A DNA stretch of 64,000 bases, taken from contig SVNH01000008.1 of NCBI GenBank assembly GCA_015067005.1, forward strand, positions 1 to 64,000. The letters run 5' to 3'. The notes beneath the pieces are model-generated. The model did not search any database. It had not been told where the DNA came from and saw only the letters and a program-made list of their open reading frames with translations. Shown piece by piece: positions 42,755-51,282 of this stretch. The DNA comes from Ruminococcus flavefaciens. Its GTDB lineage: Bacteria; Bacillota; Clostridia; Oscillospirales; Ruminococcaceae. The position numbers and the translations under genes were made by a program. The first letter of the stretch is position 1. Each line of letters begins with the position of its first letter.

Positions 42755-43651
42755 ATGCTGAAACGACTTAATATCTACTTCCGGGAAATGTATCCTCTGA
42801 TACCGAGACTTCTGCTCGGCGGAATAGTTTTCTTCGAGATATACTTCATTATCCTCCTCAATAACGGAGTGACGAGTTTCCAGATAAGCGCAGCCGAATT
42901 CATCGGCGGCTTTACGGTATTCAGTTTCCTTTGTTGGCTGCGTATCGCTGACGACTTCAAAGACTACGAGCTCGACTGCCGTCTGTTCAGGGAGCGTCCG
43001 CTCCCCTCCGGCAGAGTTACGAAAAAGGACCTCGGCATCTTCATCGGTCTGCTCATTGCGGTGACCATTCTGCTGAATGTCTGCTTTATGAACAACATAC
43101 CGTTCTTCGTATTCCTCTACGTCTACGGAACGCTGATGTCGATGTGGTTCTTCCAGAAGAAAAAGATACAGAAAAGTCTGCCGCTCGCACTCGTCACCCA
43201 CAATCCCGTGCAGATGATAATGAACATCTACATCATCTCATTCACCTGCATAAAGTACGGTCTGAGCGCATTCACACTGACGACAGTTCTCGCCGCTTTC
43301 ACGCTGTATTTCCCGGCACTGATATGGGAGGTCTCCCGCAAGATAAAGGCTCCCGAGGACGAGACCGAATACGTCACTTATTCAAAGCTGTTCGGCTACC
43401 GCAGGGCAACGAGGTTTGTCCTGATACTCACAATTGTTGACATCATCACGAATTTCCTGCTGGTATACCGACTCAGCTGGCTCTCCGTCATCGCACTCTT
43501 TATCAACGTCTGCTGGATGACGTGGAAATTCATCGAATATATGCACGATCCGCACAGGTTCAGACTTGTTGAAAAGGTCGAGCGCTACACATACATTCAG
43601 GAGAGCATTATGCTCCTGACAGTCGGAGGATATATCGCTTTTGCGAGGTGA
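42755..43651 (+). CDS. UbiA-family prenyltransferase
   Basis: A 298-residue protein with about eight membrane helices. Its first acidic motif is RIADDFKDYELD followed by RPLPSGRVTKKDL, the usual UbiA first loop; the second is in KIKAPEDETEYVTYSKLFG. Family members attach a polyprenyl chain to an aromatic, glycerol-phosphate or other acceptor. No quinone, heme or chlorophyll genes accompany it. Beside CarS-like and DgkA-like genes, a prenyl-lipid product is the simplest reading, but this is inference. SD GAAAGGAG; next gene 5 bases after. Confidence 0.82.
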   Translation: MLKRLNIYFREMYPLIPRLLLGGIVFFEIYFIILLNNGVTSFQISAAEFIGGFTVFSFLCWLRIADDFKDYELDCRLFRERPLPSGRVTKKDLGIFIGLLIAVTILLNVCFMNNIPFFVFLYVYGTLMSMWFFQKKKIQKSLPLALVTHNPVQMIMNIYIISFTCIKYGLSAFTLTTVLAAFTLYFPALIWEVSRKIKAPEDETEYVTYSKLFGYRRATRFVLILTIVDIITNFLLVYRLSWLSVIALFINVCWMTWKFIEYMHDPHRFRLVEKVERYTYIQESIMLLTVGGYIAFAR

Positions 43652-43656
43652 GAAAT

Positions 43657-45999
43657 ATGATCGTAACCGCTGAAAATTACACACAGTTCTGCGTTGGTGC
43701 AAAGGCTGAAAGGCTGTTTCAGATGAAGCAGCACGGAATGAACGTCCCGGAGCTGTTCTGCGTGACAGATGAGACACATCAAGAGGAAGTCATTGAATAT
43801 GTACACAGAAAATTTCCCGAAGGAACGCTGTTTTCCGTCCGTTCATCCGCGTCTGCCGAGGACAGTTCATCGTTCTCGTTTGCCGGACAGCTCGATACAT
43901 TCCTGTTCGTCCCGTCAGACGAGCTCCCAGAGAAAATCAGACTATGCCGTGCGTCTGCCAACAGCGAAAGCGTGACCGAATACCTCCGCATAAGCGGCAT
44001 ACGCCGCACGGATCTTCACATCAATGTCATTGTGCAGGTCATGGTAAACGCTGACTGCTCCGGCGTTATCTTCACCGCGAATCCGCAGGGTATCCTTAGC
44101 GAGACCGTCATTACGGTCGGATACGGAACAGGTGACAATGTAGTCGAGGATCGTGTAGCTGTCAACACCTATTACTGTAATCGCTACGACAGCAGCTTTT
44201 ACGCAGAGCTGCATGATGATGCTCCGAAGCTCGGCAGCGATATTATCACAACGCTGCTGAAGATCGCTGCGGATGTCCGGGAGCAGTTCGACTGCGAATG
44301 TGATATTGAGTACGCGGTAAAGGACGGCAAGGTTTTCGTTTTGCAGACAAGACCGATAACGACTCTTCGCCCAGACGGTCACATTATCCTCGACAGCAGC
44401 AATATTTCGGAGAGCTATCCCGGTATTTCCTCGCCGATGACTGCCAGCTTGGTCAAGGAAGTTTACAGTCTCGTATTCAGCAGCTGCGTCCGCCGCATAA
44501 CCCGCAATGACGGAACTGCCGAGCGTCTGGAAAGCGTTCTCGCCAATATGACCGACTCCGCAAACGGCAGGATATATTACCGGATAAGCAGCTGGTACGA
44601 TGTTATCACAATGCTGCCGTTCAGCAGAAAGATCATTCCGGTATGGCAGGAAATGCTCGGTGTTTCGGACAAAAGTGTTACACGTTCATCTAAGTCCCCG
44701 AGCCGTATGACTAAGCTGAGAGTAATGCTGTCGTTCATTCAGCTCATCTCCGCAAACGAGCGGAATATGAAGAAGCTGAACCGGAAATTCGATGAGATGT
44801 ACCCGGAGTTCAGTGCGCGAATACATCAGACTGACTCCCCTGCCGAGCTCTTCGGCATATACGTTGAACTGAAAAATGCACTCGGCAATTGCTGGGATCT
44901 GACGCTGGTAAATGATATGTACTCTTTCATTTTCACCGGTCTGCTCAAACATTCTCTCAGGTGTGAAAACCCGGAAAATACGGCAAATCAGATCATCTGC
45001 GGTTCAAATTCGATAGAAAGTATGAAGCCTGTCAGACTTCTGACGGCTATCCGGAAAACGCTCCGTGAAGAGGACAGCTACGAGGAATTCTGTTCAATTT
45101 CAACGCAGGAGGAATTCAGGGAATTCGTCTCACGTCCTACACGCTCGGCGCAGATGATAACGGAATTCATCGAGGAATACGGCGACCGCTGCTCGTGTGA
45201 ACTAAAACTCGAAGCAGCTACCTACCGCACCGATCCGCTGCTTTTTGTTGAGACCGTCTCAACTTTTGCGGACATCACACCGCCTGAAACAGCTGACCGT
45301 CCGAAGCTGCACGGTCTCTCTAAGCTTTACGCAAAGAAGGCTTACAACGGTATTCAGCTCCGCGAGAAATCGAGAATGTCGCGCGGCAAGATATTCGGAC
45401 TTATCCGTGAAATAATCCTTAAATGCGGCAGCGACCTCAGCAGACGCGGTCTCATCGGACAGCATAAGGATGTATTCTATCTGACATTTACCGAGCTTGA
45501 ACAGGCTGTAAACGGCAAGACCTCCGGTCTGCGCGAACTCATAGCTTCACGAAAGCAGCAATGGAAAGCCTTTGCAGCTATACCGCCGTACACGCGCATT
45601 GTTTTCGACCGTGAAGTCTTCGACAAGCACCCGGCGGACTTCGTTTCCGACACCATTCACAGCGATGATACGCTTATCTACGGCACCCCGTGTTCATCCG
45701 GGATAGTCGAGGGCGAGGTCGCTCACATCTCCGCTCTCAGCGCTGATACCGATGCTTCCGGAAAGATAATCTTAGCAGATGTCACCGATCCGGGCTGGGT
45801 GTATGTCATATCTCAGTCGCTCGGGATAATCTCAAAGCGCGGTTCTCTGCTCTCCCACACCGCTATCATATCACGTGAGCTCAGGAAGCCGGCTGTTGTC
45901 GGCGTGGGCAATGCCTGTGACCATCTTCGTGACGGTGACTATGTACGACTGAACGGAATCGACGGCACGGTACAGGTAATACAGCGAGCTGCTTCATAA
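43657..45999 (+). CDS. PEP-synthase / rifampicin-phosphotransferase-like dikinase
   Basis: A 780-residue protein; ATG 43657 follows GCGAGGTGAG. Residues about 1-250 form the ATP-grasp PEP/pyruvate-binding domain (FSVRSSASAEDSSSFSFAGQ, then DIEYAVKDGKVFVLQTRPI). The C-terminal swivelling domain (about 680-775) has GSLLSHTAIISRELRKPAVVG with the phospho-histidine. The 420-residue middle does not look like a PEP synthase barrel, so the plan is closer to rifampicin phosphotransferase, which uses ATP to phosphorylate a hydroxyl of a bulky compound. Here the acceptor may be a lipid or prenyl alcohol; unproven. Confidence 0.78.
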   Translation: MIVTAENYTQFCVGAKAERLFQMKQHGMNVPELFCVTDETHQEEVIEYVHRKFPEGTLFSVRSSASAEDSSSFSFAGQLDTFLFVPSDELPEKIRLCRASANSESVTEYLRISGIRRTDLHINVIVQVMVNADCSGVIFTANPQGILSETVITVGYGTGDNVVEDRVAVNTYYCNRYDSSFYAELHDDAPKLGSDIITTLLKIAADVREQFDCECDIEYAVKDGKVFVLQTRPITTLRPDGHIILDSSNISESYPGISSPMTASLVKEVYSLVFSSCVRRITRNDGTAERLESVLANMTDSANGRIYYRISSWYDVITMLPFSRKIIPVWQEMLGVSDKSVTRSSKSPSRMTKLRVMLSFIQLISANERNMKKLNRKFDEMYPEFSARIHQTDSPAELFGIYVELKNALGNCWDLTLVNDMYSFIFTGLLKHSLRCENPENTANQIICGSNSIESMKPVRLLTAIRKTLREEDSYEEFCSISTQEEFREFVSRPTRSAQMITEFIEEYGDRCSCELKLEAATYRTDPLLFVETVSTFADITPPETADRPKLHGLSKLYAKKAYNGIQLREKSRMSRGKIFGLIREIILKCGSDLSRRGLIGQHKDVFYLTFTELEQAVNGKTSGLRELIASRKQQWKAFAAIPPYTRIVFDREVFDKHPADFVSDTIHSDDTLIYGTPCSSGIVEGEVAHISALSADTDASGKIILADVTDPGWVYVISQSLGIISKRGSLLSHTAIISRELRKPAVVGVGNACDHLRDGDYVRLNGIDGTVQVIQRAAS

Positions 46000-46010
46000 A
46001 GGAGTCTACT

Positions 46011-47087
46011 ATGAAATTCAAGGCAGTCAATTTTGATACTCAGGATAAAAAAAGCGTCCGGCGTTTTCTGCGGTTTCCGGCTAAGCTCTATACGAAAAAG
46101 CAGCTGACGCAGGATCCGGCGACCGAAAAAGCTATCCTCAGGGGCAGACATACTCTCAGCCACTATTTTTCCGTATACCCGTTTCTCGTTTACGATGAAA
46201 AGCGCAATGTCGCCGGACGCTGCATTCTGACTGTCTATCCCGGCTCAGCTTGCGCGTACATCGGCTTTTTCGAGTGCATAGACAACTCCGCAGCTGCACG
46301 ATGTATTTTCAGAGCAGCAGAGGCTAAGGCCAAAAAGCTTGGCTGCACTTCACTTGTAGGACCTGTTGATGCTTCATTCTGGATAGGCTACCGTCTCAAA
46401 ACAAACTGCTTCGATAAGCTGCCCTACACCGGCGAGCCGTATAACCTGCCATATTACGAGCAATTCTTCCTCGAAAACGGGTTCGGCGTCAGCGGTGAAT
46501 ACGTCTCGAACCGCTACGGTAAGATACCGCCGAGCTTCCTGAACAGGAGGAATGTCCGCAGACTTCAGCACTTCACAGAAAACGGCTATTCGATATGCTC
46601 CCTTGAAAAGGAGACATTCGACAAGAGCCTACGCGAGATATACCGGCTGCTGATCTCACTGTACAGCGATTTCCAGACCTTCTCACACATCACAGAGGAC
46701 GAATTCTGTGCGCTGTATCGCTCTATGAGGTTCGCTGCCGACTACCGTATGGTCAAGATAGCTTATCAGAACGGAAGGGCTGTGGGATTTTTTGTCACAC
46801 TTCCGAATTACGGGAACGCTTCGAGCGGAAGGCTTACTCCCTTAAAGCTCCTTCACATATTAAAGGTGAAAAAAGCGCCCGAGGACTACATTCTCCTGTA
46901 CCTCGGCACAGAACCGGAGCACCTCGGTCTCGGCAAGGCTCTCTCTGAATGTCTCCTCCGCGAGATATGCAAAAAGCAGGCGTTCTCCGTCGGTGCGCTT
47001 ATCCGCAAAGGCAAGGTCACCGGAAGCTATTTCAACCAGCTCATAGAAGAGCAGTACACCTACGCGCTGTACGAGAAAAAGCTGTAA
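46011..47087 (+). CDS. GNAT-type acyltransferase-like protein, last gene of the lipid cluster
   Basis: A 358-residue cytoplasmic protein. The segment LYLGTEPEHLGLGKALSECLLREI near the C-terminus is the acetyl-CoA-binding signature of a GNAT fold; the N-terminal half (YPGSACAYIGFFECID) may be a second, degenerate GNAT domain. It follows the dikinase gene by 11 bases and precedes a strong terminator, closing the cluster. It would N- or O-acylate a product or a polar head group; the substrate is unknown. Confidence 0.75.
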   Translation: MKFKAVNFDTQDKKSVRRFLRFPAKLYTKKQLTQDPATEKAILRGRHTLSHYFSVYPFLVYDEKRNVAGRCILTVYPGSACAYIGFFECIDNSAAARCIFRAAEAKAKKLGCTSLVGPVDASFWIGYRLKTNCFDKLPYTGEPYNLPYYEQFFLENGFGVSGEYVSNRYGKIPPSFLNRRNVRRLQHFTENGYSICSLEKETFDKSLREIYRLLISLYSDFQTFSHITEDEFCALYRSMRFAADYRMVKIAYQNGRAVGFFVTLPNYGNASSGRLTPLKLLHILKVKKAPEDYILLYLGTEPEHLGLGKALSECLLREICKKQAFSVGALIRKGKVTGSYFNQLIEEQYTYALYEKKL

Positions 47088-47131
47088 GATATACTGCCAC
47101 ACTGTTATCAGCAGTTTCTTTATTACAAACT

Positions 47132-47162
47132 AAAGCCCCGGAACGATGTCCGGGGCTTTTCA
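47132..47162. terminator. Bidirectional terminator between the lipid cluster and metK
   Basis: Eleven-base arms AAAGCCCCGGA and TCCGGGGCTTT with a 6-nt loop, T-rich on both outer sides. Confidence 0.88.
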
Positions 47163-47190
47163 TACTTATGTTAAACTAAACTCAGCAAAA

Positions 47191-48375
47191 TCATGCAAGA
47201 GCAGCCTTTATTGCATCAACACGGTCTGTCTTTTCCCATGCAACACCGAGATCCTCGCGTCCCATATGACCGTATGCAGCAAGCTGTCTGTACTGCGGCT
47301 TTCTGAGCTTGAGCATTTCGATTATAGCTGTCGGACGAAGATCAAACACCTTGCTTACAGCTTCTGAAAGCTTGTCCTCATCAACTTTTCCTGTACCGAA
47401 TGTATCAACGAGTATTGATATTGGCTTAGCAACGCCGATAGCATATGAAAGCTGTACCTCACACTTGTCAGCAAGACCGGCTGCAACGATATTCTTAGCG
47501 ATATAACGTGCTGCATAAGCTGCACTGCGGTCAACCTTCGTCGGGTCCTTACCGCTGAATGCTCCGCCGCCGTGACGTGAATATCCGCCGTAGGTATCAA
47601 CGATGATCTTGCGTCCTGTAAGACCGCTGTCTCCTTGAGGACCGCCGACAACAAAACGTCCTGTCGGGTTGATGAAGAGCTTGGTATTCTCGTCCATAAG
47701 GTCAGCCGGGATAACAGCCTTGATAACGAATTCCTCGATGTCCTTGCGTACCTGCTCAAGAGAAATGTCAGCTGAATGCTGTGATGATACTACAACAGCG
47801 TCAACTCTTACTGGCTTTCCGTTATCGTACTCAACTGTTACCTGCGATTTTCCGTCCGGACGGAGATAGCGCAGTGTACCGTCCTTTCTGACCTCTGTAA
47901 GTTTAAGCGAAAGCTTATGTGCAAGAGAGATCGGGAGCGGCATGAGTTCAGGAGTTTCATTGCAGGCAAAACCGAACATGATACCCTGATCGCCGGCACC
48001 GTTTGAAAGTCCGTCATTCTCGTTGTTTTCCTCACGATACTCGAACGCCTCGTTAACGCCCATAGCAATATCAGGCGACTGACCGTCGATAGAAGTGAGA
48101 ACAGCGCAGGTATGAGCATCAAAGCCATACTTTGCTCTGTCATAGCCGATGTCTGTTACAACCTGACGTGCGATCTTAGGAATATCGACATTAGCAGTAG
48201 TTGAGATCTCGCCCATTACCATTATCATACCTGTTGTAACGCAGGTCTCGCAGGCAACTCTGCCTGTTTTGTCCTGTTCAAGGATAGCATCGAGAACTGC
48301 ATCAGAGATCTGATCGCATATTTTATCGGGATGTCCCTCTGTAACTGATTCTGAAGTGAAAAAGCATTTGCTCAT
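47191..48375 (-). CDS. metK: S-adenosylmethionine synthetase
   Basis: A 394-residue cytoplasmic enzyme, full length. It makes SAM from methionine and [27 protein letters not shown] at the start, [34 protein letters not shown] and [19 protein letters not shown] are all present. It is controlled by a SAM-I riboswitch directly upstream, so product SAM shuts off its own gene. Its SD is AGGAGG, 9 bases before the ATG. Confidence 0.97.
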   Translation of the reverse strand: MSKCFFTSESVTEGHPDKICDQISDAVLDAILEQDKTGRVACETCVTTGMIMVMGEISTTANVDIPKIARQVVTDIGYDRAKYGFDAHTCAVLTSIDGQSPDIAMGVNEAFEYREENNENDGLSNGAGDQGIMFGFACNETPELMPLPISLAHKLSLKLTEVRKDGTLRYLRPDGKSQVTVEYDNGKPVRVDAVVVSSQHSADISLEQVRKDIEEFVIKAVIPADLMDENTKLFINPTGRFVVGGPQGDSGLTGRKIIVDTYGGYSRHGGGAFSGKDPTKVDRSAAYAARYIAKNIVAAGLADKCEVQLSYAIGVAKPISILVDTFGTGKVDEDKLSEAVSKVFDLRPTAIIEMLKLRKPQYRQLAAYGHMGREDLGVAWEKTDRVDAIKAALA

Positions 48376-48404
48376 TTAAATAAAACCTCCTGAAAATAAT
48401 AAAG

Positions 48405-48550
48405 GCGCACTCCGTAAGAAGTGCGCTGTTTTCCATTGAAAAAACTCCTCATCTTCCGGATAAACCGCAGGATTTAGCACCTTGTCTGAATTAAACAGTC
48501 AGGTTGCCGGGCTTCACAGGACCTGTTTCCTCCGCCGCTCTTGATAAGGT
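48405..48550 (-). promoter_or_regulatory. SAM-I (S-box) riboswitch of metK
   Basis: Read leftward: CTTATCAAGAG, GAAGCCCGGCAACC and GGTGCTAAATCCTGC are the S-box consensus blocks, with P1 closing by GATGAG. A terminator follows (arms GCGCACT and AGTGCGC at 48405-48426, then TTTATTATTTT), ahead of the metK start. SAM binding should favour the terminator. Confidence 0.96.
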
Positions 48551-48559
48551 TATGAAATA

Positions 48560-48588
48560 ATTATACTACAAAGGTCGGAATTTGTCAA
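48560..48588 (-). promoter_or_regulatory. Promoter of metK
   Basis: Read leftward: TTGACA, 17-nt spacer, TATAAT, ending just before the S-box. Confidence 0.85.
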
Positions 48589-48627
48589 TAGTTATTGCCC
48601 TCGTGCAACAAATTTTTTCAGAAAAAC

Positions 48628-48755
48628 AAACGAGCCTCCTTTTACGGAAGCTCATCTGCCATGATATAGGGATTATTGGGGATTTAATAATTTAATGTTG
48701 GGGTAAACATTAAACTAACATGAAAATCAGCTTCAGGATCTCTCCTTCAGCAATT
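48628..48755 (-). ncRNA. Candidate small RNA upstream of metK
   Basis: A gene-free stretch. Read leftward, AT-rich TATAAT-like sequence (about 48750-48770) is followed by a perfect 9-bp hairpin (TTTAATGTT-TACCCC-AACATTAAA) and then an 8-bp hairpin (GAGCTTCC with GGAGGCTC) with TTTGTTTTT, a fair terminator. No reading frame of useful size is present. This looks like a short transcript of about 130 nt, but the promoter is weak and the family is unknown. Confidence 0.4.
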
Positions 48756-48902
48756 ATATTATATAATATATATGTGTAGATAGTGTGATGAAAAGACAGA
48801 TATGTTGTTACAAAAAAATCAATATTTTATGAATTAGTATTTATGTGCACCGGTTTGCAGGTAAAACTTTTCCCTCAGCTGCAAGTAATCCCTAAAAAAC
48901 AA

Positions 48903-48931
48903 AGAGCCGACCATAACGGTCAGCTCTTTTT
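48903..48931. terminator. Terminator of the OmpR-type two-component operon
   Basis: Arms AGAGC-GACC and GGTC-GCTCT with one internal mismatch each, T-rich on both sides; read leftward it closes the kinase gene at 48938. Confidence 0.85.
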
Positions 48932-48937
48932 ATTTTG

Positions 48938-50398
48938 TTACTCAATTACGTCCTGCGAGCTTATTCTGAACCAGAATGTTGAGCCCTTGCCCTTAGTGCT
49001 CCGCACACCGTAATCGTAGTTATGAAGCTTCAGAACAGCCTTTACTATGGAAAGTCCGAGACCTGTTCCGACTACCTCGCGCTTGTGGTTTTCCGAACGA
49101 TAATACTTGTCGAAAATAAGCTTTATCTTGTCCTCTTCAATGCCTTCGCCGGTATCTTCGACCTCAATGAGAACTCCTTCCGGAGTATTTATCTGCCTTA
49201 CAAATACCTGTTTATCCTCGCCGGTATAGTTTATGGCATTATTGATGAGGTTATAGATGACCTGCTCTATCTTGCCGACATCACAGCGGACGTTCTTTTC
49301 GGTGTCCGGCGTGAATACTATATTATATCCCATTTTTTCCGAGATCCCCTTGAAGCGTCCGATTATCTCACCAAGCTTGCTGCTGATCTCGAATTCAGAG
49401 ATATTCAGCTTCTGCTTACCGCTTTCAAGCTTTGAGAGGTCAAGGATGTCGTTGACCATGAGTGAAAGGCGGTCGGTCTCATTTATGATTATTTCGAGGT
49501 GCTCGTTACGCTTTACAGGATTATCGCCTGAGAGATCACGTATCATTTCCGCATAAGCTTTCAGCATAGTGAGCGGGGTTCTCAGGTCGTGCGAAACATT
49601 AGCGATAAGGTCACGCTGCATGGTATCGACTCGTGAAAGCTCCTTTTCCGCATAGGTGAGCATATCCGCGAGCTTTTCAGCTTCGAGGTAGCCCTTGCCG
49701 TCAAATCTGGTAGAAAAATCTCCCTTTGCAAGGTTCTCGGCAGATTTTGTGATGTTTGCGATAGGACTTGCGATACGTCTTGAAAGAAACAGCGAGATCA
49801 CAAACGCAGCAACTATGAGGACTATCGTTATGAGCATGAGCTGTCGCTTTATGATGTAAACAGTCGAGCCGACAGGCACAAGTGCGGAATTCACCAGCAG
49901 ATAGCCGCTCGGGTTATTCTTGTTGCCGAGTGTACGTCCGTAGAGGAGCATATTGTAGCCGCTGCGAGGATTCTTCATAGTATAGCGGATAGTTCTGTCG
50001 CTGCTTTCGAGAATATTCAGAAGATATACGCCTGTTCTGTTTTCCTTGCCGTGTATCAGGCAGTCCCCGAGAGTTTCGACAGAATAGCGTGAGCGCTCAT
50101 ACCTGTCGAATATCTCAACACAGAGGTCGTTATCAAGCGCGATAGACTCTATGCGGCTCTTGAACTCAGCGGCATCTATCGTGCCGTTCTGGAGTTCATC
50201 ATAGCATTCCGCGATATTATTGGCACTACGCTCGGCAGCGCGTGTCTTCATGCTCTCATAGAAATTTTCAAGGAAAAGTATCTGGAAAGTCCACATGAGG
50301 ACGAATACCATTATGGTAAACGACACAAAATACATCCATACCTTGAATTTAAGCGGCATACGTCCGCTCGCACTTTTGATTTTACTGAGCAGCTTCAA
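48938..50398 (-). CDS. HAMP-domain sensor histidine kinase
   Basis: A 486-residue membrane kinase. Two membrane helices (about 19-40 and 185-207) flank an outer sensor domain; a HAMP domain follows (about 208-260). The phosphoacceptor is in NVSHDLRTPLTMLKAYAEMIRD, and the ATPase domain has NLINNAINYT, VEDTGEGIEEDKI and GTGLGLSIVK. It partners with the response regulator whose gene it overlaps by 17 bases. Ligand unknown; the layout is that of the PhoR/ResE/WalK group. Confidence 0.92.
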   Translation of the reverse strand: MKLLSKIKSASGRMPLKFKVWMYFVSFTIMVFVLMWTFQILFLENFYESMKTRAAERSANNIAECYDELQNGTIDAAEFKSRIESIALDNDLCVEIFDRYERSRYSVETLGDCLIHGKENRTGVYLLNILESSDRTIRYTMKNPRSGYNMLLYGRTLGNKNNPSGYLLVNSALVPVGSTVYIIKRQLMLITIVLIVAAFVISLFLSRRIASPIANITKSAENLAKGDFSTRFDGKGYLEAEKLADMLTYAEKELSRVDTMQRDLIANVSHDLRTPLTMLKAYAEMIRDLSGDNPVKRNEHLEIIINETDRLSLMVNDILDLSKLESGKQKLNISEFEISSKLGEIIGRFKGISEKMGYNIVFTPDTEKNVRCDVGKIEQVIYNLINNAINYTGEDKQVFVRQINTPEGVLIEVEDTGEGIEEDKIKLIFDKYYRSENHKREVVGTGLGLSIVKAVLKLHNYDYGVRSTKGKGSTFWFRISSQDVIE

Positions 50399-51062
50399 AC
50401 TTATAACCCATTCCTCTCAGCGTTACGATGAATTTCCTGTATTCTCCGAGACTGTTCCTGAGCATTTTGATATGTGTATCAACTGTTCTGTCATCGCCGA
50501 AGAAATCGTATCCCCATACCTCTTCAAGCAGCTTATCACGGGAAAGCGCGATATTCCTGTTCTTAACAAGATAGAAGAGCAGATCATATTCCTTCGGAGT
50601 CATCGAAGCCTTTTCGCCGTTGACATATACCTCTCTGCCGGATATATCGACCTGAAGCCCCTCGAACTCATACTTGTCCTGAACAGCAGCATCCGCAACC
50701 TTTGTATTCCGCTTCAGAACTACCTTTACTCTTGCCATGAGCTCCTTAGGTGAGAACGGCTTTACAACATAGTCATCAACACCGATCTCAAAGCCGAAAA
50801 GCTTATCATACTCCTCGCCTCTTGCCGAAAGCATGATAACAGGTATGCTCTTGTTCTTATGTATTTCCTTGCAGGCGGAATAGCCGTCAAGACGGGGCAT
50901 CATAACATCCATTATTATAAGGTCGTAATCATTTTCAAGGCAAAGCTTTACAGCTTCCATACCGTTTTCAGCTTCGGTCACCTCATACCTCTCGAACTCA
51001 GCGTATTCACGAACGACCTTTCTGATATTTACCTCATCATCAACAATTAAAATATGCGACAT
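50382..51062 (-). CDS. OmpR-family response regulator
   Basis: A 226-residue regulator; ATG 51062 follows GGAGGGTG, so I drop five upstream residues. Receiver: ILIVDDE, phosphoacceptor in LIIMDVMMPRLDGYSA, and VVKPFSPKEL. C-terminal winged helix: MTPKEYDLLFYLVKNRNIALSRDKLLEEVWGYDFFGDDRTVDTHI and VTLRGMGYKF. It overlaps the kinase gene. Targets unknown. Confidence 0.93.
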   Translation of the reverse strand: MSHILIVDDEVNIRKVVREYAEFERYEVTEAENGMEAVKLCLENDYDLIIMDVMMPRLDGYSACKEIHKNKSIPVIMLSARGEEYDKLFGFEIGVDDYVVKPFSPKELMARVKVVLKRNTKVADAAVQDKYEFEGLQVDISGREVYVNGEKASMTPKEYDLLFYLVKNRNIALSRDKLLEEVWGYDFFGDDRTVDTHIKMLRNSLGEYRKFIVTLRGMGYKFEAAQ

Positions 51063-51216
51063 AAATTCACCCTCCATTATAATAACGATTCTGAAAGCAC
51101 GTTTTTACTTCATTTATTATTATAACATTATATTCCGAAAAAGTGTACATTCTGTGAAGAAATTCTTAAAATTCATGTCAAATTTATAAAATCCGTCTCA
51201 CAGCAATAAATATTGA

Positions 51217-51245
51217 TTGACTTTTTATGTAAAATTTGCTATAAT
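51217..51245 (+). promoter_or_regulatory. Promoter of the GGDEF/EAL gene
   Basis: TTGACT (51217-51222), 17-nt spacer, TATAAT (51240-51245). The transcription start near 51252 rules out coding starts upstream of it. Confidence 0.75.
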
Positions 51246-51282
51246 ATATTTGGTTAACACATCATATAAGGAGGTGGTTGAA

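Noticed and set aside
42755-43651. UbiA gene as part of menaquinone or heme synthesis
   Set aside because: No quinone or heme genes are near, and the neighbours are lipid-type enzymes.
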